A DNA stretch of 11,634 nt from an uncultured bacterium (GTDB lineage Bacteria > Armatimonadota > Zipacnadia > Zipacnadales > Zipacnadaceae): NCBI GenBank assembly GCA_937928475.1, contig CALFVE010000307.1, positions 1 through 11,634 on the forward strand. The letters run 5' to 3'. Under the pieces are notes generated by a model. The model worked only from the letters and a program-made list of their open reading frames with translations, did not search any database and was not told the DNA's origin. Positions 6,257-11,634 of this stretch are shown piece after piece. Every line of letters begins with the position of its first letter. The first letter of the stretch is position 1. Position numbers and translations under genes: made by a program.

Positions 6257-6511
6257 GTGCCCCTAGAAGACAAAGCCATGCGCCGGCGTGTGGAACGTGA
6301 ACTTCCTCGCTTCGATCTCGACTTCACCTTCACCACCGTCTCGGTGATCAACCAGGTGGTCTACTTCGGCGGCCGGGTCCGTCCCATCCGGGCTCGCGGC
6401 CTGCGAGGGGTGGACCGTCCGGACACGCGCCGCGAGATGATGAAAGTGGTAGAGGCGGTCCGTGCCATCCCCGGCGTCAAGGACGTTGTGCTCGACTGCC
6501 AGTTTGACTGA
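6257..6511 (+). CDS. Small BON-like domain protein, cytoplasmic
   Basis: An 84-residue protein starting at GTG 6257, with GAGGTGA (6244-6250) six bases upstream, which decides the start. Residues about 20-83 resemble a BON domain: a beta strand with V-x-N-x-V-x-x-x-G-x-V (VINQVVYFGGRVRPI), a charged link, an Arg-rich helix (RREMMKVVEAVRAI), then PGVKDVVLDCQFD like the family's GV-x-x-V-x-N ending. BON domains usually occur in exported or membrane-anchored proteins and bind phospholipid or polysaccharide. This protein has no signal peptide or membrane segment, so that role is doubtful here. It is followed by a hairpin (6566-6585) and the fumarase genes 142 bp downstream. BON assignment is by motif only. 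Confidence 0.7.
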   Translation: MPLEDKAMRRRVERELPRFDLDFTFTTVSVINQVVYFGGRVRPIRARGLRGVDRPDTRREMMKVVEAVRAIPGVKDVVLDCQFD

Positions 6512-6565
6512 ACAGTTTTGCAGCGAGGCAGGTGGCGGGCGAGCCCTGTGCCTTGTGCAAGAGAG

Positions 6566-6585
6566 CGGCCGCCCGACGGCGGCCG
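6566..6585 (+). terminator. Perfect 8-bp GC-only hairpin between the BON-like gene and the fumarase genes
   Basis: CGGCCGCC (6566-6573) and GGCGGCCG (6578-6585) pair perfectly around the tetraloop CGAC. It is 55 bases after the BON-like stop and 69 before the fumarase start. No T-tract follows. It could terminate, attenuate or protect the mRNA end. Confidence 0.45.
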
Positions 6586-6653
6586 ACTGGCTCGCGGCCT
6601 TGACCACGATGGCTTACGCTTCCCCTCCCCGCAAGGAGCAGGGATGAGACCCC

Positions 6654-7496
6654 ATGCGGATGCTCCTGACCTCCGACATCGCGCCGCGGGTTGCCGCTTT
6701 GTGCCGGCGGCTCAACCTCCTGCTGCCGCCCGACGTGCAGGAGGCGCTCTCCCGCGCTCGGGACCGGGAGTCCTCCCCCCGCGCACGGGAAGTGCTTGAC
6801 CTCCTGCTGGAGAACACACAGGTGGCAGCCACGGAGGGCCTGCCTCTGTGCCAGGATACGGGGATGGTGGTGGTCTTCGCCGAGGTGGGGGAGGACGTCT
6901 GCTTGCGCGGAAGCCTGCAGGCCGCAGTGGATGCCGGCGTGGCGGAAGCCTACCGCCAGAGCTTCCTGCGGCCTTCCGTGCTGGCCGATCCCCTGCGCCG
7001 CGACAGCAACACCGGCGACAACACGCCGGCTATTCTGCACTGGGAGCAGGTTCCTGGGAACCGCCTGACCCTGCATGTGGCGGCCAAAGGGGGAGGAAGT
7101 GAAAACCAAAGCGCTCTGTGGCTGCTCTCGCCGAGCCAGGGGCGAGAAGGCATAGTCGCGGGGATCGTCGAGCGCATCCGGGAGGCCGGAGGGCGTCCCT
7201 GTCCCCCGCTGGTGTTGGGAGTCGGCCTGGGCGGCAATTTTGAGACTGCCCCGCTCCTGGCCAAGAAGGCTTTGTTCCGTCCGCTTGGGCAGCCCTCGCC
7301 CGACCCGGAGCTGGCTGACCTGGAAGCCGAGATTCTCCAGCGCGTGAATGAGACCGGCGTCGGCCCTCTCGGGCTGGGCGGAGATACTACGGCGCTCGCG
7401 GTTCACGTGCTCAGCGCCCCCTGTCATCTGGCGACTCTGCCCGTCGCCCTCAACGTCCAGTGCCATGCCGCCCGGCACGCCACGGTGGTGATCTAG
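6654..7496 (+). CDS. Class I fumarate hydratase (or L-tartrate dehydratase), alpha subunit
   Basis: A 280-residue protein, the usual length for the separate alpha subunit. It carries the [4Fe-4S] cluster that catalyses the reversible hydration of fumarate to malate in the TCA cycle. Cluster ligands are visible: Cys66 in LCQDTG, Cys183 in RPCPPLVLGVGLGG, and Cys270 in VQCHAARH. Other signature parts are LLENTQVAATEGLP at 52-64, NTGDNTPA at 119-126, and GGGSENQSAL at 146-155. The start at ATG 6654 has AAGGAG 15 bases upstream, which is long; ATG 6660 is an alternative. The beta subunit starts three bases after the stop, so the two are translated together. The same fold serves tartrate dehydratase; without tartrate genes nearby, fumarase is the better guess. 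Confidence 0.93.
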   Translation: MRMLLTSDIAPRVAALCRRLNLLLPPDVQEALSRARDRESSPRAREVLDLLLENTQVAATEGLPLCQDTGMVVVFAEVGEDVCLRGSLQAAVDAGVAEAYRQSFLRPSVLADPLRRDSNTGDNTPAILHWEQVPGNRLTLHVAAKGGGSENQSALWLLSPSQGREGIVAGIVERIREAGGRPCPPLVLGVGLGGNFETAPLLAKKALFRPLGQPSPDPELADLEAEILQRVNETGVGPLGLGGDTTALAVHVLSAPCHLATLPVALNVQCHAARHATVVI

Positions 7497-7499
7497 GCC

Positions 7500-8078
7500 G
7501 TGGACTCGGCTGTGACGAAAGCCCCTGAGCCTCTGCGCGTGGATCTGCCCCTCGAGGCGGCGACTGCCCTCGCGCTCCGCGCCGGTCAGGCCCTGCGCCT
7601 GTTTGGGGAGATGTTCACGGCGCGGGACGCCGCGCACGCCCGCCTGATGGAAGCGCTCACGGCGGGTGAGCCGCTGCCCTTCGACCTGGCGGGCGCCCTC
7701 ATTTATTACTGTGGTCCTACGCCGGGTCCACCACCCCGCCCCATCGGTGCTGCGGGGCCAACCACCAGTTCGCGCATGGACAAGTACACCCCCGCCTTGT
7801 ATCGGGCTGGGGTGCGGGCGACTCTGGGCAAGGGGGAACGAACCCGGGCGGTGCGGGAGGCCTGCCGAGAGTTCGGCGGCCTGTACCTGATCACGGTGGG
7901 AGGAGCCGGCGCGCTACTGGGCAGTCGCGTCCTGTCGGCGGAAGTTGTGGCCTACCCCGACCTGGGCCCGGAGGCAGTGCGCCGGTTGGTCGTGGCCGAC
8001 TTTCCCGCCTGGGTCGCCTATGATGCCCACGGCGGCAGCCTGTTCCCGGCCGACAGCGACCTGCCTGGCGCAGGCTGA
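7500..8078 (+). CDS. Class I fumarate hydratase, beta subunit
   Basis: A 192-residue protein starting at GTG 7500, three bases after the alpha-subunit stop, with GGTGGTGAT before it acting as ribosome binding site inside the alpha gene. A second in-frame GTG four codons on is a possible start. Conserved beta-subunit features: GEMFTARDAAH at 36-46, IYYCGPTPGPP at 68-78, GPTTSSRMD at 86-94, GKG at 110-112, GGAGALL at 134-140, and DLGPEAV at 154-160. With the alpha subunit it forms the complete oxygen-sensitive iron-sulfur hydratase acting in the cytoplasm. The stop codon overlaps the ribosome binding site of the downstream TPR gene, so the three genes form one translational unit. Confidence 0.93.
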   Translation: MDSAVTKAPEPLRVDLPLEAATALALRAGQALRLFGEMFTARDAAHARLMEALTAGEPLPFDLAGALIYYCGPTPGPPPRPIGAAGPTTSSRMDKYTPALYRAGVRATLGKGERTRAVREACREFGGLYLITVGGAGALLGSRVLSAEVVAYPDLGPEAVRRLVVADFPAWVAYDAHGGSLFPADSDLPGAG

Positions 8079-8085
8079 GGTGCAA

Positions 8086-9453
8086 ATGATGAGGATACTG
8101 CTGGGCTGGCTCGCGGATCTGTTCTATGGGTTGGGGCAACTAGCCCTGCCAGGCGGGCGGATAGGGCGGGCAATGGCCCGGTATTTCCTTCACCGTTGCC
8201 TCTCCCTCAATCCTGGACATGAGCGGGCCCAGGGTTACCGCGATTACCTTTACGGCGTGTGGGCAGTGGAGCGCGGCGACCCTGACGCGGGACTGCGCCT
8301 GCTGCGGCGCGCGGCTCGGGCCTTGCCCCAGGACCCGGCGGTGGCCCTGGATGCCGGCGTGGCTCTGGCCATCTGCGGCCAGTATGAGGCTGCGGCCACC
8401 ACGCTCAGTCGCCTATTACAGGAGCATCCCCACCGGCTGTCCGGGGAGCGACAACTCTGGTCGGCCCTGGCCTGGTCCCATCTGCGGCTGCGAAACTACC
8501 AGCAGGCCCTGGAAACCGCCCGCGCGGCCGCGACGGCCGGCTGCGCCAGCGCCCAACTTCGCCTGGTGACTCTCTTCGCCAACCTGGCTTGCGGAGACGG
8601 GTTCGAGGCCGGTGTCCTCGCCGGGCTCCTGCGCAGCCACGTGCGGCTGCTGCCGAACGTGCTGGAGTTCGCCGAGCAGATGGCGGAGGATGACAGGCCG
8701 GGGCTGGCGGACCAGGTGCTCGGCGCGCTGCCCGCGGATCTTCAGGCGCACGGCCTGCGCCTGATCGCCTCCTCCTCCATCCACGGTCGGCGTTGGCGGG
8801 CCGCCCGCTGGGCGCTAGCACGCCTGCAAACCTTTGCGCGGGAGCGAGTAGCGTACCTAGTACTGGAGTCAGAACTGTACCTGCATGAGCAGCAATTCCC
8901 CCAGGCCCTGGCGGCCGCCGAGCAGGCGGTGGCCCAGGCCGAGCCGAGCACGGCCCGAGGCCAGCGGACGGGAAGCGGTCTGGGCGCTGCCGAAGAGCAA
9001 CTGGGGGAGGTTCTGCTGGTGATGGGGCGCTCTGAAGAGGCCTTCCCCCACTTCGTGAGGGCGCTGGCTGAGGGCAGTCTCTCGGCTCTAGCCGGAGGAG
9101 CGGTGGCCCTGCGGCTAGTCGAGCAGGGGCGAATTCAGGAGGCGCGGCAGGTCTTCCGATTCAGCCGCCGAGGAGCCGAACTGGGCGTGGCCTACGCGCA
9201 CCTGGCCACGGCGCTCATACTGCTGGAGGAGGGACAGACTGGGGAGGCCCTGAACCTAACCGAACTGGCCTGGGAGGCCTACCGGGACCTCCCCGCCTGG
9301 GCCGCGCAGCCCTCGGTTCGAGAGACTCTCTCCACTTACCTACGTCGCTTGGCCCAAGATCTTGCCGAGAGGGCCGAGGCGGCCTCGCAACCCGATCTCC
9401 TGACCGGGGCCAGACGGCTGCTACGCAACTTGGAGCGACCCGCGAGCGACTGA
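8086..9453 (+). CDS. TPR-repeat protein of unknown function, coupled to fumarase genes
   Basis: A 455-residue protein. I start at ATG 8086; ATG 8089 is equally possible because GAGGTG (8077-8082) serves either. The open frame continues further upstream but overlaps the fumarase beta gene. Residues 1-45 are amphipathic and aromatic (MMRILLGWLADLFYGLGQLA), not a clear signal peptide, and could attach peripherally to the membrane. From about residue 48 the sequence is a chain of helical pairs of TPR type, for example near 58-90 (WAVERGDPDAGLRLLRRAAR), 91-122 and 125-155, with more degenerate repeats around 250-385 (LGEVLLVMGRSEEAFPHFV). No catalytic domain is visible. It lies seven bases after the fumarase beta stop, so it is probably co-expressed, but nothing in the sequence links it to fumarase. 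No family name is recognised. Confidence 0.85.
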   Translation: MMRILLGWLADLFYGLGQLALPGGRIGRAMARYFLHRCLSLNPGHERAQGYRDYLYGVWAVERGDPDAGLRLLRRAARALPQDPAVALDAGVALAICGQYEAAATTLSRLLQEHPHRLSGERQLWSALAWSHLRLRNYQQALETARAAATAGCASAQLRLVTLFANLACGDGFEAGVLAGLLRSHVRLLPNVLEFAEQMAEDDRPGLADQVLGALPADLQAHGLRLIASSSIHGRRWRAARWALARLQTFARERVAYLVLESELYLHEQQFPQALAAAEQAVAQAEPSTARGQRTGSGLGAAEEQLGEVLLVMGRSEEAFPHFVRALAEGSLSALAGGAVALRLVEQGRIQEARQVFRFSRRGAELGVAYAHLATALILLEEGQTGEALNLTELAWEAYRDLPAWAAQPSVRETLSTYLRRLAQDLAERAEAASQPDLLTGARRLLRNLERPASD

Positions 9454-9530
9454 CTTTCCTTCTCCCCGTCCCCGAGGCCTCCACTGCTCGTTTAGCCACT
9501 GTTGCCGCTGTTGTGGCGCGTCCGGTTCCC

Positions 9531-9618
9531 TGGCGGAGGGGGTGGGATTCGAACCCACGGTGCCTTTCGGCACAACGGTTTTCAAGACCGTCGCCTTCAA
9601 CCGCTCGGCCACCCCTCC
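9531..9618 (-). tRNA. tRNA-Ser with anticodon UGA
   Basis: An 88-base gene on the minus strand with CCA encoded (9531-9533). The acceptor stem GGAGGGG (9612-9618) pairs with CCCCTCC (9535-9541) and the discriminator is G. The anticodon stem-loop is ACGGT-CTTGAAA-ACCGT, with anticodon TGA at 9582-9584, reading UCA and related serine codons. A long variable arm (GTGCCGAAAGGCAC-type hairpin) marks it as class II, as expected for serine. The T arm reads GTGGG-TTCGAAT-CCCAC. It stands alone between the TPR gene and the dxr promoter region. Confidence 0.97.
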
Positions 9619-9625
9619 GTTTACC

Positions 9626-9655
9626 AGTATACGCGGGGGTCAGAGCGAGTGTCAA
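9626..9655 (-). promoter_or_regulatory. Near-consensus promoter abutting tRNA-Ser
   Basis: On the minus strand TTGACA (9655-9650) is followed after 18 bases by TATACT (9631-9626). Seven bases (GGTAAAC) separate the -10 element from the first base of the mature tRNA at 9618. The expected transcription start falls within about two bases of the mature 5' end. Confidence 0.75.
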
Positions 9656-10083
9656 ATGCACTCTCGTCAGGCCGGTCCCCCGATTCAGGGCCGCGGTACG
9701 GGCGGCAGCGGCTCGCCCGCGGCGGGCCTTCGAGATGGTTCTGCTGACGTCCTGCTGAAGGCAGGTCGGCCGCGCGGGTGTCGCCAGCACCCCCGCTGGG
9801 TCCACCTAGAGGGTGGCACGGCCAGTTGCCATGCACAGCCTCGACGAAGCCTTCCGATCAGGGGTATGGGCACTGGGGTCACCGTGCGGACCAGTTCCAG
9901 GCTCCTCGCTCGGCTCGGCGTCTTGGGCCAGTCCCTCCGCGGCAGACGGTATACGGGTGCTCCCACCGGCCTTGCGACCGTCTTGGGAAGGAGAGACGCA
10001 GGCTGGAAGCCTGCGCCATGCCAACCAGCCTGCGCGCCGCCGCGCGGCCGGTCTTTGATTCCCGCTCGCCCGCTTCCGTCGGC
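9656..10083. other. About 430 bp of apparently non-coding DNA between the tRNA and dxr promoters
   Basis: No reading frame here has a recognisable product; the available ones are low-complexity Arg/Pro/Gly translations. Small inverted repeats are present: GCCCGC/GCGGGC at 9715-9727, CCAGC/GCTGG at 9784-9799 directly followed by CCACC/GGTGG at 9802-9816, and AGACGGT (9944-9950) with ACCGTCT (9977-9983) enclosing GGTG/CACC. CGTCTTGGG is repeated at 9919 and 9979. A copy of the dispersed palindrome lies at 9997-10016. It may be the remains of repeats or an unrecognised structured RNA. Confidence 0.6.
9997..10016. repeat. Third copy of the dispersed palindromic repeat
   Basis: CGCAGGCTGGAAGCCTGCGC is identical over 20 bases to 5271-5290. 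The arms CGCAGGCT and AGCCTGCG flank the loop GGA. It is 68 bases before the dxr -35 element, in non-coding DNA, which supports a mobile or REP-like origin. Confidence 0.85.
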
Positions 10084-10112
10084 TTGACATTCCTGCCCTC
10101 CCTGCCTATGCT
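10084..10112 (+). promoter_or_regulatory. Sigma70-type promoter of dxr-rseP
   Basis: A perfect TTGACA at 10084-10089 is followed after 17 bases by TATGCT at 10107-10112. Transcription should begin near 10119, giving a leader of about 30 bases before ATG 10150. An in-frame ATG at 10108 lies inside the -10 element and so cannot be the start when this promoter is used. Confidence 0.75.
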
Positions 10113-10149
10113 TCCCTGGTCCCGGTCGTCTGCAGGGCTGGGCGGCAGC

Positions 10150-11316
10150 ATGGGAGAAAAGACCCTCGTCATCCTGGGGAGTACCGGCTCGATCGGGCGG
10201 CAGACGCTGGAGGTCGCGGCACGCCATCGCGAACGCCTGCGGGTAGTAGGCCTGGCCGCGCGGCGAGACGCCGAGCGCCTGCGGCGGCAGGCGGAGGAAT
10301 GGGGCGTCTCGCATGTGGCCCTGGCAGACGCACAGGCCGCGCATATCCTGAGCCATGACCGCTCCTTGCGAGTCTACTCAGGGCCGCAGGGCCTTTGTGC
10401 CCTAGTGCGTGAATTACGCGCCGATCTGGTGGTCGCCGCCCTTTCCGGCGGTGCCGGCCTGGCCCCGATTCTGGCAGCGCTGGAGGCCGGCTCCGACGTG
10501 GCCCTGGCGAACAAGGAGCCGGTGGTGGCTGCTGGTAATCTGCTGACTCAGACGGCGACCCGCTTTGGCGTGCAACTGTTGCCGATTGACAGCGAGATCT
10601 CGGCTGTCTGGCAGTGTCTGCGGGGAGAAAATCGGCGCGAGGTAGAACGAGTGCTGCTTACCGCCTCGGGCGGCCCCTTTGCCGGTTGGCAGCCGGAGGC
10701 GCTGGCGCAGGTGACGCCCGAGCAGGCTCTGGCCCATCCGACCTGGCGAATGGGTCGAAAGGTCACGGTGGACTCCGCTACCCTGATGAACAAGGGCTTT
10801 GAACTCTTCGAGATCAAGTGGCTTCTGGGGATAGAGTTCAGCCAGATTGAGGTCGTTGTCCACCCGCAGAGCGTTGTACATTCGGCGGTCCAGTTTCGGG
10901 ACGGCTCGGCGCTGGCGCAACTGGGGTGCCCCGACATGCGGCTCCCAATTCAGTTTGCGCTCAGTTACCCCGAGCGCTGGGAGAGCGATTTTCCCCGCGT
11001 GGATCTGCCTGCCCTGGGGGAGTTAACCTTCGCCGCGCCTGATCCGGGGCGTTTTCCCTGCCTACGCCTGGCCCGCCACGCAGGGGAAGCGGGTCGGAGT
11101 TACCCGGCGGTGCTCAGCGCCGCTGACGAAGTCGCCGTGAGTGCCTTCCTGGAGGGCCAGATCGGGTTCCTGGAAATCCCCCGCTTAGTGGAGCGCACCT
11201 TGGAAGCGCATGACGCCTTCGCCATCTCCGGCCTGGAGGACGTGCGCCGCGCCGAGCATTGGGCTACGCAATATGCTGCCGGCCTGGTGGCTGCCGGTGG
11301 CGCAGGAGTGTCGTAA
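10150..11316 (+). CDS. dxr: 1-deoxy-D-xylulose 5-phosphate reductoisomerase
   Basis: A 388-residue cytoplasmic enzyme that uses NADPH and a divalent metal to convert DXP into MEP, the committed step of the MEP isoprenoid pathway and the fosmidomycin target. The NADPH-binding loop GSTGSIG is at 10-16 and NKEPVVAAG at 121-129. Metal and substrate residues: Asp147-Ser148-Glu149, TASGGPF at 171-177, His196 in HPTW, Asn214, Lys215 and Glu218 in MNKGFE, then HPQSVVHSAV at 238-247 and PDMRLPI at 261-267. The usual DSEHN/DSEHS motif reads DSEIS here, so the His equivalent to E. coli His153 is Ile150. The start follows the promoter position and the family's N-terminus (MGEKTLVILGSTG); the Shine-Dalgarno sequence is poor (GGGCGG). 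Four bases separate its stop from rseP, an arrangement common in bacteria. Confidence 0.95.
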   Translation: MGEKTLVILGSTGSIGRQTLEVAARHRERLRVVGLAARRDAERLRRQAEEWGVSHVALADAQAAHILSHDRSLRVYSGPQGLCALVRELRADLVVAALSGGAGLAPILAALEAGSDVALANKEPVVAAGNLLTQTATRFGVQLLPIDSEISAVWQCLRGENRREVERVLLTASGGPFAGWQPEALAQVTPEQALAHPTWRMGRKVTVDSATLMNKGFELFEIKWLLGIEFSQIEVVVHPQSVVHSAVQFRDGSALAQLGCPDMRLPIQFALSYPERWESDFPRVDLPALGELTFAAPDPGRFPCLRLARHAGEAGRSYPAVLSAADEVAVSAFLEGQIGFLEIPRLVERTLEAHDAFAISGLEDVRRAEHWATQYAAGLVAAGGAGVS

Positions 11317-11320
11317 AAGC

Positions 11321-11634
11321 ATGGATCTCATTCAGCAACTAACCTCGACCACCTGGGGCCTGGGCGCGGCCATCGTGATTCTGGGCCTGTGCATCTTCTT
11401 CCACGAAGCCGGGCACTTCTTGGCCGCCAAGTGGTGCCGCATGCGGGTGGAGGCCTTCGCCCTGGGGCTGGGGCCACCTGCCTTCGGAGTGAGGCTAGGC
11501 GAGACCTATTACTCGGTCAACTGGGTGCCCTTCGGCGGCTACGTCAAGATCGCGGGGATGGAACCGGGGGAAGCCAGCGCCGAACGCGGCTTCTACAGCC
11601 GGCCGCGCTGGATGGGTGCCCTCACTATCTTCGC
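11321..11634 (+). CDS. rseP: RIP/site-2 metalloprotease RseP, N-terminal part (cut by window end)
   Basis: 104 codons are visible from ATG 11321 to the edge; members are typically 350-450 residues. Residues about 12-27 form the first membrane helix (GLGAAIVILGLCIFF), running into the zinc motif HEAGH at 28-32 with catalytic Glu29. FALGLGP and NWVPFGGYVKIAGM follow, as in M50B proteases. RseP cleaves membrane anti-sigma factors and signal peptides within the membrane; the regulated substrate here is unknown. AGGAG lies 12 bases upstream, inside the dxr end, and the gene should share the dxr transcript. The PDZ and second catalytic segments are outside the window. Confidence 0.95.
   Translation, partial: MDLIQQLTSTTWGLGAAIVILGLCIFFHEAGHFLAAKWCRMRVEAFALGLGPPAFGVRLGETYYSVNWVPFGGYVKIAGMEPGEASAERGFYSRPRWMGALTIF

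Noticed and set aside
9421..9612. Open frames running through the tRNA-Ser gene on both strands
   Set aside because: They translate tRNA sequence (for example a GFEPT-like start), a well-known annotation artefact.
9810..9823. AGGGTGGCACGGCC resembles the T-box consensus AGGGTGGNACCGCG
   Set aside because: Two key positions differ, no CCCTC partner for the antiterminator follows, no Stem I or specifier loop is evident upstream, and dxr has its own promoter further downstream.
9778..10149. Upstream extension of the dxr frame to ATG 9778 or ATG 10108
   Set aside because: ATG 10108 lies inside the -10 element and the extension has no resemblance to Dxr; the conserved N-terminus begins at 10150.

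Overview
This is an 11.6 kb piece of a GC-rich bacterial chromosome with a housekeeping character. I see no phage, insertion sequence, CRISPR array or defence cluster. The dxr-rseP pair, the zinc-ligand form of ribosomal protein S18, the two-subunit class I fumarase, a DUF4139-type secreted protein, a URO-D-family protein of the multi-paralogue kind and a dispersed 20-bp palindrome together suggest an uncultured, possibly diderm, environmental bacterium. Armatimonadota or a similar phylum is my guess. The taxonomy is an inference and should be held loosely.

Layout. From 1 to 884 (minus) lies the N-terminal part of an exported DUF4139-type protein. It is divergent from a URO-D-family gene at 1095-2357 (plus). 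A strong sigma70-type promoter (2378-2407) then drives a lone rpsR (S18) gene at 2484-2768. Its 5' leader can fold into a bulged hairpin ending two bases before the ribosome binding site. Two GC-rich hairpins separate rpsR from a convergent small membrane-protein gene (2845-3132, minus), which appears to have a leaderless promoter. A large exported M48 metalloprotease with TPRs and a long helical C-terminus follows at 3269-5224. After it come a cluster of palindromic repeats and a calcineurin-type metallophosphoesterase (5410-6144).

The next block, all plus strand, is a BON-like small protein (6257-6511) with a consensus TATAAT upstream, then fumarate hydratase alpha (6654-7496) and beta (7500-8078), then a TPR-repeat protein (8086-9453). 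The last three are tightly spaced and probably co-transcribed. A tRNA-Ser(UGA) gene (9531-9618, minus) has a near-consensus promoter directly abutting its mature 5' end. About 430 bp of non-coding DNA follows, carrying a second copy of the palindrome. It ends in a TTGACA-N17-TATGCT promoter for dxr (10150-11316, MEP isoprenoid pathway) and rseP (11321 onward, site-2 protease, cut by the window edge).

The most interesting signals are regulatory rather than a new multi-gene system. They are the S6:S18-like leader on a detached rpsR, promoters placed so that transcription would begin at or next to the start codon of a small gene and the first base of a tRNA, the dispersed palindrome, and a Dxr that lacks the histidine normally following its metal-binding Asp-Ser-Glu.
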